NCBI GenBank assembly: GCA_016808115.1
Contig: JAEQBH010000997.1
Location: 1 to 64,000, forward strand
Length of the DNA: 64,000 nt
Direction of reading: 5' to 3'
Origin: Tetrastigma voinierianum
Lineage: Eukaryota > Streptophyta > Magnoliopsida > Vitales > Vitaceae
Below are positions 1 through 11,512 of this stretch, one piece after another. Position numbers and translations under genes: made by a program. The notes under the pieces were generated by a model. That model was not told where the DNA came from and did no database searches. It saw only the letters and a program-made list of their open reading frames with translations. How positions within the stretch are numbered: the stretch's first letter is position 1; each line of letters opens with the position of its first letter.

Positions 1-1716
1 GTTGAAAGGCTGCAAAGACATGGTGATGTCGCGACGAAGATTGATGTGCGACAGCCACGGGAACGTTGATTGAAACCTGCGGAGGGTTAAGTTGATGTCG
101 CGACCGAGATTGATGTCGCGACGCCAAGATGCTAACAAGGAAAACGGGAATGTGGAACATTGATAAATCTTGCTGAGAAGTGTCAAACTAATTGATGTCG
201 CGACAAGGGATTTGAGGTCAGCGACACGAAACGGCATTCTTTATAGGCGATCCACTTGAAATCAAAAGAATGCATTGGAATTAGAATTTGGCCCGAAACC
301 ATAAAATAGCGGTACCAGGGGAGAAGAAAGGCGAGGCGGTGGGCGGCCCGAGCAGAAGATCCCAGGTAGCGAAGGCTTCATTTCTTTTTCTTTTCTTTTC
401 TTTTCTTTATTTTCTTTTTCTGTTTTAGTCGTTATAGATTGGAATTATTTTATTTTTCTTTATTTTGTTTTATTTTTCGGATCCAGATGTTATCGTTTGA
501 AGCGGAAGTGAATACGAGAATTCATTCTTTCAAATTACTACAGGAATGTTTGAAGTTGAGACAAATTTACGGGAATTAGACTTCCGATTTCAAGTGCGAT
601 TGTTCTTATGATCGGAAGAATGCTGTATTGTGCTTAATTGATGGTGGCTTCGGCTTCCATTAAGTGAATCACTATGGTATAATTTATCTTCTGCCTTAGT
701 TGTTTCCGGTGACTTGTGAATTGCGGTTTATGAATTTATATACGGTTTTGGGTTTAATGTGTTTGATCTGAATATCAGTTTCTTATACGTCTTAAGATTT
801 GTTCATTATACACGATTTCAAGGGGCCCTCTGCGTGACACGAGGAAGGCATTCTGAGAGTTATGAACATTTCTTTGAAGGTATATTAACACGCTATTAGA
901 GATCTGGAGCTTTATGAGTTTATAGGATAAATCCTCTTCTCACTTGAAATCAAGAATGAGTTGAATGAGTTATCAATTTAAACAAGCGAGAGAGTTCACC
1001 TCGGTCGAATAGGTAAACCAATCAGTGTTAGTGAGATCTAATCAAGGAGAGGGTGATCTATTCTAATTTTGAGGAAGAACAACCGGGAAGTTGTATATCG
1101 CTAGCCTTGTTCGATAACTTGGGAGCTAAGGTTCTGATCCATAAAATGGGTATGAAGTATTGCAAAGAAAAATACCCGGGTTAAGGAAGTCCAGATTAAG
1201 TAATCATGTATTCACTGTCTTGAAGAATCGGGGAAAATTAGATAATGACGTGGAGTGTGGAAGTCGAATTTTGTCTTTACTTCTAATCACCTTAGATGAT
1301 TTTAAAACACGAAATACCTGAGAAATTTTATCGGCGTTCTTCAGGAATTTGATACTTCACAATAGCAATTATTCTTGATGTGTCCTACAAAAGATAACTA
1401 TCAGTTTCATTTATTTTCTTAACATTCATTATTCTTTATTCTTTAGATTCCAGTTTATTAAATTGATCTGTTCTTTTCATTATACTTGTATATTCATAAA
1501 ACTTCTTAAGTTGGAACACAATGTCATGTTATAGTCCGAATAGTATGGAGCTTGAGTAGTAATTAGTTGATCTAAATTCTTGAGATCTACATGGGATGTA
1601 AGACTTATATCCATTTTATTACTTATCGGCACATTGCACTTGCGGTATATTAGGCCAAAACCAAAATTTAAAATGATTTACTCTAGATTTTTTAGTGCAT
1701 ATGTTTTTGTCTAACA
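1..1716 (+). repeat. 5' LTR, partial (U3 tail, R, U5)
   Basis: This stretch aligns with 12228-13958 through long identical runs separated by clusters of short indels. It ends in TAACA, the same end as the downstream copy, followed by 7 bases and the primer-binding site. The first 130 bases contain parts of a tandem repeat with the palindrome TGTCGCGACA. A TATA-like ATAAAATAG lies at 301-309, before a T/C-rich stretch at 380-480. About 0.7 kb of the LTR lies upstream of the window. Confidence 0.88.
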
Positions 1717-1723
1717 AAGTTTA

Positions 1724-1743
1724 TGGCGCCATTGCAGGGGATC
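1724..1743 (+). other. Primer-binding site, tRNA-Asp type
   Basis: The sequence TGGCGCCATTGCAGGGGA begins 7 bases after the LTR. It differs at two positions from the complement of the plant tRNA-Asp 3' end, the primer usually used by Athila-type elements. This comparison is from memory of the tRNA sequence. The site fixes the LTR end and the element strand. Confidence 0.82.
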
Positions 1744-2099
1744 AGAAAGAATTTATTAAATCAATATTCGAGGCCCGAAAGAAGGAAATGCTAATTTGGA
1801 CATTTTGAAGAAAAGAACAAAAATAGCTTTTCAAGCAGTGGTTATTTTAGCCACTAACCTTTAACAAACCATATTGAAAATATTTGTTGGTCAGGACCCA
1901 ATCTATTAATGTAAGTGTGTTTTGATTTCGAGGACAAAATTTTAATGCATAGGAAGCAGGAGACACGGATCGATTCGGCCAGACACATAATTAGAGGAGA
2001 ACACTCGGAAGCTTGAGAAGATAAAGTGAAACTCAGCCATGACGGATGAAAGACGAGGATCGGAATGAAGTACATAGAGCGGATAGAAGGCCTCGATCA

Positions 2100-3420
2100 T
2101 TGATACTATGGAGGGACTTAAGAACTATTATTCGAGATGAGTACTCTGCGATCGGCCGACCGGTAACTATTGATGCAAATAATTTGAACTTAAACTAGCA
2201 CTAATTACAGTAGTCCCGACATCGGTTCTGGTCATCCCGAGGACCCCAAGCAGGCACTGGGAAGATTTCTTAGGATAAATTTGTCCGTTGAAGTTGAATG
2301 GGGTGAGACCCGGGGGAAGTCATCGGCTGCGTCTATTCCCATTCTCTCTAAGAATCTGGCTGACTACATGGTATGAATCTTTACCATATGGTTCTGTTGA
2401 TGCTTGGGAGGAGTTAGTGAGGCCTACTTGGTAGATTCTTCCCCCGACCCTCACCTCGAGGAGAAGGAGGGAGAAATCGTTGTGTTCGGCCCGGGGGAAG
2501 ATGAAGCTGTATGTAGCCCCAGGAAAGAATTCAATTCAAGCGGTTGTGAGGAAGATGCCCAATGCATGGGGATAGATCGAAGACTTCGGATGGACATTGT
2601 ATATCATGCCTTGAATGATATATCAAAGAGGATCCTTGATGCTTCATGTTGTGGAGCATTTAAGCGAAAAGTCTTGAAGAGTGAAAAGTGATTGAAGACA
2701 CGGCGAATGCAATATGAGAAAGCTGCCAGTTTTCAGAGGAAACTCTTGAGAGGAAAGGGATCATGGAGCTAAGAGCAAGATGATGACCATGGAGGCCAAG
2801 TTGGATGCCATTATGCACGGGATGGACAAACGAGAAAGGAAGACACACACTTGCCATGAGATAGGGGCTTAGGTTGAAGAGGGAAGTTATTGAGAGGGAA
2901 GTCTTGAGAGGCTACTTGAAGAACAATTCTATGATGCTAAAGAGGTTAAGTATCTGGGTGAGCCGAAACTAACATTTCAAACCAATACTAACACTGCCCG
3001 GCCCACATTCATCTCTTGACATTGAGGAACCATGAGAATTTCTCATATGGTGGAGGAGCTTATGAGCCCAGGCATGGATCGAACCCTCGACGGGGTTATC
3101 AACGGCCACGAGGTTCCGGCGACACGAGAGAGGTAAACGAGGAAATGGTCTCGGGGTCGAAGAAGGGCCCGGAATCTTTTGAAGAGGATCTTTGCAGGTT
3201 AATGAGGGGATAACAAGGAAGGCACATTGAACCTTCATGAGAACAAAGTTCTTGAGGTGAAACATTGCTGCCAATTCAGGAATTACCAGTTCTGGCGGTA
3301 ATCTGAAGAACCTTGAGACACAAGTAGAGGCGGGAATTTGCTAACCTAACCAGGAAGGAAAAGATGCCTTCCCAAGTGACACAAGAAGAATCAAGGCTTG
3401 CATGTTGTACGGCTTAGGAG
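2100..3420 (+). pseudogene. gag remnant of the Athila-like element
   Basis: Peptides in changing frames match the order of an Athila-type gag: a retrotransposon capsid segment at about 2330-2840 (a recognisable YHALNDIS stretch near 2607, in the position where families have a FYNGL-like motif) and, near 3400, the RLRSGKE segment that marks the gag to protease transition in this lineage. At least eight frame changes or stops interrupt it, so no capsid protein can be made. The capsid would package the genomic RNA in virus-like particles. Start and end are approximate because no start codon is convincing. Confidence 0.75.
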
Positions 3421-3599
3421 TGGGAAGGAGAGTTAGAAAAGATGAAAAAAATGACGTGACAAAGAAGGAAGAAAGCAGGGAAAGGAAGAAGCCTTGGAAA
3501 GAAAGAGGGAGTGGACGGGAAAGATGTCAAGGCTCTAGACCTACGGTCCCATTTCACAGGCTGGAAATCAAAGATAGGAATGGGTTTGCAAGGTTTTGA

Positions 3600-4260
3600 G
3601 AAGCCTTTGAAGCTTTGAATCGATATGCCCTTTCGTGGTGACCCGGATGCCACTCTATGCAAAATTCTGAAAAGACATTACGACGAAAAAGATAGTAGAA
3701 GAGAGGATTATGAATCTCCTTTGCTACTTCAGTCATGATAAAGAAAATTTGCCAGAGAAAAGATGAAGATCAAGGGTTTACAATTTCTTGCATCATTGGA
3801 GAAGTTTGAATTCAGCTCTCTGTGACCTAAGAGCGGTATAAAACTTGATACCTCTTTGTTTTGTTAATTAAGTTTGGGTTATTCCACACTATTTACTCTT
3901 TAAAATGGCGGAGACGGTCGATGGTAGGCAGCCCTGAAGGAGTCTTGGAAGATGTAATTAGATGTTTGTTGGGAAATTTGTTTCCACGATAGACTTCATC
4001 ATTACGGACATGGAAGAAAGATTCTAGTACCCACCTTTATTTAGGAGACCATTTAGCTCACTGGGCTGCCACTGATCGAGCATGCAAAAGGAGTTCTTAC
4101 CTTGAGGGTTGGAGAGGAAGAGTACTTTCAACTTGATCAACATACGGAATATAGGCATAGACGGGAAAATTACGTAATTTTAATGATGCCTAACCTCTGT
4201 CTTGATGTTCACATTAGTTATAGTAAGCAAATTTTTATCCAATGAAAAGAGATGAAATTC
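3600..4260 (+). pseudogene. Aspartic protease remnant
   Basis: This region lies between gag and RT. In shifting frames it shows the run GFTISCIIGEV at about 3776 and a CDLRASINL-like active-site region near 3823, where intact family members have a DLGAS motif; the catalytic glycine is replaced here. A later EGVLEDV run near 3937 fits the protease C-terminal half. The enzyme would cut the Gag-Pol polyprotein. Multiple frameshifts make it inactive. Confidence 0.65.
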
Positions 4261-4579
4261 CCGGTATATTGAAGATGATACTAGATTTGTCCATTCAAGC
4301 AGTTTTCATTCTATAGAAGCGTGTTGAGCTTAAAAGCAAAACAGTAGTAATGACAAGGGGAAAATAATGAAAAGGGGGTCTTCGAAAACGTTGAAGGGGC
4401 TAGTGTTGAAGGAGTTGCCAAGTCATTTGAAGTATGCTTATTTAGAATCACCAAAGAAAACTGATACAATTATCTACTAGACTTCAGTGATCTTGAGGAG
4501 CAGTCTTGAAAATCTTAAGAAGCATAAAAGAGTCTAGCTTAGTCAAATTGAAGAACTGAAAGGTATCAGTCCATCAATT

Positions 4580-5420
4580 TACATGCCTGGTCTGTTTGAA
4601 GAAACTTCAAAACCATCATAGAACATCAAAAGGAAGTGAATCATTGATGAAAGGAAGTAGTAGGAAGGGAACCTTTCAGCTGCTTGAATCACTACAGTTT
4701 TATCTATACAATTTGAGGATAGTCATGGGTGAGCCATTCCATGTGGTTCAAAGAAGGGTGGGTTTCTTGCGTGATCATGATAGAGAAAAATGAATTGATT
4801 CCAACAAGAACGGTGACGGGATGGAGGTATGCATTGATTCTGAGGCGAACCGACCACCGAGGAAAGATCATTTCCTTGCCCTTCATTGATCGGATGTTGG
4901 GCGGTGCGGGACACCTTCATTTTGTTCTTGGATGGGTGTCGAGGATCACCAATTAGATTGCTGTGCACCGGAGGTAAAAGAGAGACCACATTCATGCCCC
5001 TTTATGGTACCTTTGCCTTGGGAAGGATGCCACATTTGGGGTACACGTATATTACTCTACTACATTCGAAAGGTGTATGATGTCAATATTCTCGGACTTA
5101 GTTGAAGGAGTTGGCGAAATTTTTATGGATGACTTCTTGTATGGATCCATTTTTGATGGAGTGTTTGAAGGCTTACGGAAACGATTAGCTTCAGATGCCA
5201 AGACAAGCATTATGGCAGATTGGGAAAAATACTGTTTAGCAGTGGCGGAAGTGTATTCAATTCTTGAGCATAAGATTTACTCTTCAGTTGGGTGGACGAT
5301 CAAGGTATCCATTATCAAAACTCTTGCACCACCTACCACCAGGTAAGGGTAAAAAAGAGCTTTGCCGGGAGCATCTTTGGATTTTATAGGAGATTCATCA
5401 GAACTCTAAAATAGCAGGAC
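4580..5420 (+). pseudogene. Reverse transcriptase remnant (Athila type)
   Basis: Blocks of a Ty3/gypsy RT follow in order but in different frames: an N-terminal segment at about 4730, NELIPTRTVTGWR at 4790-4829, a fingers/palm segment with LPFID at 4880, a YGTFALGRMP run at 5005-5034, and the catalytic loop as FMDDF at 5121-5135. Both aspartates of the catalytic pair survive in a continuous 89-residue reading stretch (5077-5346). The whole is broken by several single-base frame changes, so no complete enzyme is encoded. The reading style is that of the Athila lineage. Confidence 0.87.
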
Positions 5421-5424
5421 ACTA

Positions 5425-5930
5425 TGCGGTCTTGGAGAAGAATCTGAGTTTAATTTTGATGACTCCTGCAGAGAAGTACACTTTTGAAGAATCAAGATCA
5501 AATTGGTTTTCAACACCTATAATGTTTTTTGAATAGGATCGGGGAATTTGAAATAATGTGTGATCATAGGTGATTTTGCAATGGGATCCTAGGGCAAAGA
5601 AAGGAGAAAATATTAAGGGACCATATACTATGTAGAACCTTGATGGAAACACGAAGAAAATTATTCAACAACCCAGAAAGGAGATGCTAGCCATATTATT
5701 TTCTTGTGAAAAATTCGGGCAATATTGTTTTGGATCCCATGTGTTATTATTCATACGAGTCATGCAACAATCAAATGCAATTATCGAAGGAATCTAAGCC
5801 AAGATCGATAAGATAGATTGCTACTTTATTATACTTGAGTTTGACTTAGAAATCAGGATAAGGGGTGTGATAAATGTGATAAGTGATCACTTATCAGTAG
5901 AAAACCTTCTTGAAGAAAGTAATATTAACA
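5425..5930 (+). pseudogene. RNase H remnant
   Basis: Downstream of RT without a gap. Peptides such as KEMLAILFSCEKFG at about 5680 and EFDLEIR near 5830, followed by VISDHLS at about 5881, match the order of gypsy RNase H. The domain would remove RNA from the RNA/DNA hybrid. Frameshifts and in-frame stops interrupt it, and the central part of the domain is hard to recognise. Confidence 0.75.
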
Positions 5931-5999
5931 GAGAACTTAGATAGACAAGCGTTTTAAAGTTTCCTTCCAACTTCCATGAGTATGTGATATTGTGAACTA

Positions 6000-7100
6000 T
6001 TTGAAAGCAGCCAAGATGAGTTCCTTGAGTCGATTCTGTGAAGCTTCGAGCGGCAATGAAGTGTTATATTTGGGATGATCCACTATTATTTACAAGAAGA
6101 GGTATTGACAGGATAATAAGAAGATGTGTGCCGGAAAATGAACGAAACATTACGAATAAGATACATTACATCACCATATGGAAGCGTTTTAGGGGAGAAA
6201 AACGACTCATAAGATATCGATCTGGATTTTATTGGCCCACTATCTTCGGAAGATTGTCTTTGAGTGGGTTAAATTGTGTGATAGATGCCAAAAAGATTGG
6301 AAATATCGATGAAATGAAATGCCCTAAAGTATCTTGGTGGTGCAAATCTTTGATGTATGGGAATAGATTTTTATAGGACCATTCCCACCCGTCATTTAGG
6401 AACACATGCATCACTGTTGCTTGATTGATTATGTTTCTAAATGGGTGAAGCAGTGGTTTGTCAAGGAATGATGCTAATACGATTGTGAGCTTCTTGCAAA
6501 GAAATGTTTGAAGCGATTTGGAACACCCCGAGCTATCATTAGTGATGGGGAAGCCATTTGCAAACAAAATATTTGCAAAACTCATGGCTTGGTATGGGAT
6601 CAAGCATGTAATGAGTCTAGCTTATCATCCAGGACATGGACAGCGGCCTGAGGAGATTAAAAGAATACTTGAAAGGCTGTGAGCTCAGCCGGGAAGGATT
6701 GGTCTTCAAACTTGATGATACACTTTGGAGAAACTACGGGGTGCATCTAAAAACCCCATTGGAGATATCTCCATACATAATTGTTTTGGCAAACCCTTAA
6801 TAAATACGGAATTAGAATACAAGGCAGTGGCCATCAGAGTTGAACTTGATTTTAAAGCGCAAGGGAAGAGGGTGCTTCATTTATCACGAAGTGGAAGAAT
6901 TAGTAAACCTATGATAATCTTTAGAATCTACAAGAGATAAGACAAAGAAATGGCATGATCAAAGGATCTGAGGGAAAGAGTTCGGAGCGGAGACGGGTTC
7001 TATTGTTTAATTCTAGGCGAAATTGTTTCCGGGAAAGTTGAAATCAAATGGGTGAGACGTACACGGTGGTGTCAAACGATACATTTGGAGACGGTGTGTA
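6000..7100 (+). pseudogene. Integrase remnant
   Basis: The segment opens with a WDDPLLFTR-like block (6073) and a zinc-binding region ending in SGFYWPTIFG (6222-6251). The catalytic core shows FGTPRAIISDG (6518-6550), which carries the second acidic residue. A C-terminal part follows at 6725-7090 (ELEYKA, FKAQGKRVLHL, LFNSR). Several stops and shifts separate these blocks. The enzyme would insert the cDNA. The cysteine pair of the zinc finger is partly lost: only one Cys of the expected C-x2-C is visible in the frame I could follow. Confidence 0.87.
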
Positions 7101-7860
7101 ATGGGGTAATCACCCGGAGGAGAATTCAAGGTCGTGGACAAGGCGAAGCACTATCTAGCGAGGGGAGGAAGAGTGGAAGAGCTCCCGGCGGGTTATCTAG
7201 AAAGAAGAAGAACTAAAAGCGACAAAGTCGAGTTAAGGACTCAAAGGCGAAGCGGTGATGGGAAGCTGACGGGAGAATTAGTTTTACGCTTTTAAATTTA
7301 GATTTTTTTGCTGTAATTTGTTTTGGATTAGTTCTTATAAAAGATAGACTTAATTTTGAGAAGTTAATTGTAGTTTAATTAAATTTGCTTGAATCATGCG
7401 TTATCGTCTGCAAGAATTGAAGACATGAGTGAGAAAAGTAATCGGGATACCTCCGTGACTTGCGAAGGTCACGACATGGTAAGAAGTGCTATCCTAAACC
7501 AGGCTGTGAGATATAGGGTGGTGCTTGTTGAATTTGCACTTTGAGATTCTGAATAAAATGCAAGTATAAGTTAATAAAGGAATTCAGTTTTGTTTTCATT
7601 AAACTAAGGAGCATGAATTACCGCGTGAGAAACAAAACTTGAAAATGATAAGTCACGACATGGGTGAGTAGCAGCATAAAGAAAAAAAAAAAACCTGTAT
7701 ATGTGACATACGGTATGTCGCGACATAAAAAAAGTCTTTGTGCCGATGACTCACCTAATCAAGTAAGCACCGAAATTTTCTTAAATAAAGTGAAACGAGA
7801 ATTGATGTCGCGACAAACGGAATTTAATGAAATAATAAGTAGCCCACAAAAACTTGATTG
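7100..7860 (+). other. Spacer between pol and envelope-position ORF
   Basis: No coding domain is visible. The stretch is A/T-rich from 7270 and contains three sites related to the LTR palindrome (near 7470, 7710 and 7806), including TGTCGCGACA, which otherwise lies in the LTR repeat array. It also has an A-run at 7680. In related elements a spacer here can hold signals for the downstream ORF, but nothing in this sequence proves that. Confidence 0.5.
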
Positions 7861-7989
7861 AATTTTAGGCTTTGTTGGAAACTTCTTCCCACTCAGCTCC
7901 CATTTCAGCTTGGTTCATCCTCCCTTCCTTCCCGATTCTCAATTCTCGAAAAAAAAAAAACCACAGCTCTCAAAATCTTGAGAAAAACT

Positions 7990-9590
7990 TTCCTTCCGTT
8001 TGGTGGCGAGGAAACCTCAACCCTTGTCCCTAACACGGAAGAGATCATGGAGAGATATGTGCAGCAGAAGAAGAAATTCAAACGGGGAAGTGATGGAAGA
8101 GATGCCGCGAAGCACGAGAGAAACTAGCGATTTAAGAAAGAGGCGAAAAGGAAAGGAAAAGCAAGAGAGAAGAAGTAGAAGATTTTGTGTCGAGGAAGCT
8201 TATTCAAGCTGGAAGAAGCACTGTACCCAACAAGGGTTCGTATCGAAAGAAGATTCGAAACCTATATCCCCTTTCAAAGGGAGATGATTGAACAAAGAGG
8301 GTTGGGAAGCTTTCTGGCACATGAAAGTCGAGGCTACGGCGGTGGTGAAGAATTTTATTCGAATCTGAGTAGAGCGGGAAGAGACAACCATTTGTGTTTA
8401 AAATTAGGAGGGTGTGGGTACCATATGGAGCCAAGGCCATTAGCAGGCCTATGGAATGGCGAGGGCACAAGCATGGGTCCAAGTTCAAAAGCTCTTGAAA
8501 ACCCAATTTTAAGAAGATTGCCAAAAGCTCAGCAGCGGAAAAGCACAATGGAGACAGAGGAAGGAGGACCAAAAACCACAGGCGGGGAAATATCTTGAGA
8601 GGAGGCTTCAGGAGTATAGTTCAGCTTCTTGGCCTCTGTTTTGGTCCCAACCAACATGTGTGCAATTGAGAGAAGCGAGGAAGCAATTATCTTTGTATAC
8701 TATTACGAAAGAATGCAATGAAGCCAATCTTAAGATAATAATTGCGAAACTACATAATGAGGTACCATGAAGGAAATAAGAGAGGGCTGATCCCTCGCCC
8801 AGTATGATAAGCTGTTTTATGTTTAAAGGCAAGGGTGGAAGAGGGAGTGCAGGAAGAAGAAGAAGAGTCCCTAGGACATCACCACTCCCTCTTGACGGGG
8901 AGTGAGCAAGGGACAGAGGAAACCAAAAGAAAAGGGTGTTGATTGAAACAAGAGAAGAAGCTCATTTGCAAGACAAGAAAGAGAGAACCGAAACTCCTCC
9001 ACGAAAATAGCCACTTTCACATTTGCGAGACAATGAAGGGGCAGGATGAAAAGAAGCACATAGATTTCCTCCCTTAGCTAGTTCTCCCCCTATGCAAAAG
9101 CGAAGAGACATTCGAGAGAAGCGGGAAAGCTCGAGAGTACAGAGGCTAATTCAATAATGAAGGTCCTCGATACCGTACGAGGAGAGAAGATGGAAGGAAG
9201 GGAAAAAGTGGAAGTTGCAACAGATTGGGAAGAACATGAAAAAGAGTTAAAAGAAGAGATCGCCTTATTGGGAGGAAGAAGCTGAAAGAGAAAAGGAAAC
9301 GGATGAAAGAGGTTCTTGACGACAAGAGAGGACTTGAGAAAGAAATGAAGAGGAAGAGATCGCGATCTTCTACGAAACTCAAATTTGAGTCATGAAGCTT
9401 TTTATAACAATCAGTTTGGCGTGATTCTCAGCTCCCTGTATCATGAAGAAAAGGAGGTAGACGGGAAGCCAAATTGGGGAGAGCAATCGAGGATTCAAAT
9501 TTTTTATACAAGTCTCTACAAAAGATTTGAGAATAAAGCTGGGATGATGAAAGACAAAGCAAAAGGATGCTGAATCCTACAGGCAGAGAG
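7990..9590 (+). pseudogene. Envelope-position ORF remnant (plant transposon protein type)
   Basis: A 137-residue open stretch at 8185-8598 contains RFETYIPFQREMIEQRG followed by EEFYSNLS. This pattern resembles the ORF found between pol and the 3' LTR in Athila-like elements, annotated in databases as a putative plant transposon protein. Downstream, 8800-9590 reads as Lys/Glu-rich peptides in shifting frames, which suggests a coiled-coil or charged tail. No clear transmembrane segment or signal peptide is visible. The function of this ORF family is not established. Position and the short match are the only support, so the call is moderate. Confidence 0.55.
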
Positions 9591-11500
9591 AATGGCTAGA
9601 AAATTTGGATTTGATTCTTTAACAATCTTTCTCAAATTTTTTTAGATATTAATTTGAAATGGAAAACACGGTGAATAGCTTGGGAAGAGACAAGATGAGC
9701 TAAACAAGAAGGTTGATCTCTCAATGAGATCTTCATTGAAGAACAAATGAAAAGGAAACTAAGAAGAAAGGAAAGAAGGAAATGAAATTCCCTCCATTTC
9801 CAGCCTCATTTAAATACTGAACTGAATCCCCACTAATATCTTCTTATAACACCGAAAAAAGAAGCAAAGTTTCCTCTATTGACCTTCCTTATCCTCCACA
9901 AGCTGTACTTTTGCCCATCCGACATTTGCAATTGAATCGAAACAAAATGATAAATTTAGATTGGTGTTGTGTTACTTTGGTTTATTACCTTTTGTGTTGC
10001 TTTGTGGTTATAGTTGGGAAAATAAAAGTAGAATTAGTTGAGAATAAAAATTCTTTGAGATGTAATGAAAATTTGAATTGGATAGACGGAGTTAGATTAG
10101 GAATAATTTGGGAAATACGGACAAAATCTGCAGAGTTAAGGGCTAAATGAATACGATTTAATTGAAACACAAAGTGCAAAAGTGACTTAAGTCTAAGCTG
10201 ATAAGTCGAATTAAGGAAGATGTCTGATAGAAGAGCAAACAGATTTTTGAGTTTGTAAGTACGAGCAGTGTTAAGTCGAGGAACTGTTGAATATCAATTA
10301 ATTTAACTACTCATAGCAAAAATGAGTCAAGGAAATCCTTATGGTTAGTCACAACTATACAGTCGAATTCTAAATTTGTTAGATTATTGATTGAGGCGGA
10401 GAATCCTAGGTGATCCGGTATGAGATGATGCGAGCCGTTTCTTGGATAGTTTGAGCCATTCTAGCCATGTCTCTGTTCATATCTTGCGCATATACAGATT
10501 TCCAGTGAGCCAAACAAAAAGTGATTTTTTTAAATGTGTGTGGAAACCCAGCCATCCAAAAAAAAAAAAATCTAATCAGCCAGGTAAGAACCTGTGATTA
10601 CCCCCGAAATTGAGGAGGAAGAAAAGGAAATGAAGTTTGGGGGTATATGTTTTTGAGAAACTCAAGGAGGAGAAAAAAGGCAAAGAAGCGAGGAAAATGC
10701 AATAGAAATGAGAAAGAAACATAGGATAGTTCTATCTTGGCCTAACTCTCTTGAACAATTAAGTTCTTAGGGGTGTTTCAACACCTAGTACCCTAATACC
10801 ATATGGTATGAGCTCTGCTTGGTTCGCTAAGAGTATTAGAAAGCCTAAAAAGGTAAAACATTGCACTATCCCTGAATGGTGACAAACAAAGGAAATTCCC
10901 CCAGTTGAATTACAAGTGAGAAATAGGGGGCATACAGTTCTGAATTGAAGCAATTTAAGAGATGCCCCAAACATGAAGTTTAGGGGAGTTATTAAAGAAA
11001 CTACGAAGAAAGGGCAATAGGAAAGAAAGGTTCAAGGTAATCTTAACCTAAAAATTCCTTCCATCCTACCCATTACTAAGCCTAACAATATAAGCCCAGG
11101 GCACGATTGATCTTGAAGGATGGAATTACCTACATTAGTGGAGATCAATGAACAACAAACCTGTGAATTTGGAAAATATGGAAACAATCAGCGTGAAGGA
11201 CTTTGGGAGTTAAGTGATTCATTATGAAGATGAGAAGGAAAATAATTTATTATTCAGGATCTAATGATTGTGTTGTTAGGTAGGAAACAATTTCAACGAG
11301 TTTAGTTTTAGCTTATGCAAGATTAAAAACTAACCTTGAGCTGGACTTGAAGAATTTGGGTATGAAAACAATGCATTCCTTGTATTTCACTTAAATTGGC
11401 CCCTTTCTTTGCAAAAGCGAGCAGAAAAAAAATGTCGCTTATTTGTTTGAGGACAAACAATTCTTTCTTTTCCTTGCTTGAGAATGACAAAACTTTAAGT
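9590..11500 (+). other. 3' untranslated region with internal purine tracts
   Basis: About 1.9 kb without a convincing gene. It contains two purine tracts resembling the polypurine primer, AAGTTTGGGGG at 10633-10643 and AAGTTTAGGGGAG at 10976-10988, before the true tract at 11501-11510. Small open frames here show no family signature. Confidence 0.6.
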
Positions 11501-11512
11501 TTAAGGGGAGTT
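11497..11512 (+). other. Polypurine tract
   Basis: The sequence AAGTTTAAGGGGAG directly precedes the TGATGAGC start of the 3' LTR. It is preceded by GAGGACAAACAA, a phrase commonly seen just upstream of the tract in this retrotransposon group. It would prime plus-strand DNA synthesis. Confidence 0.8.
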
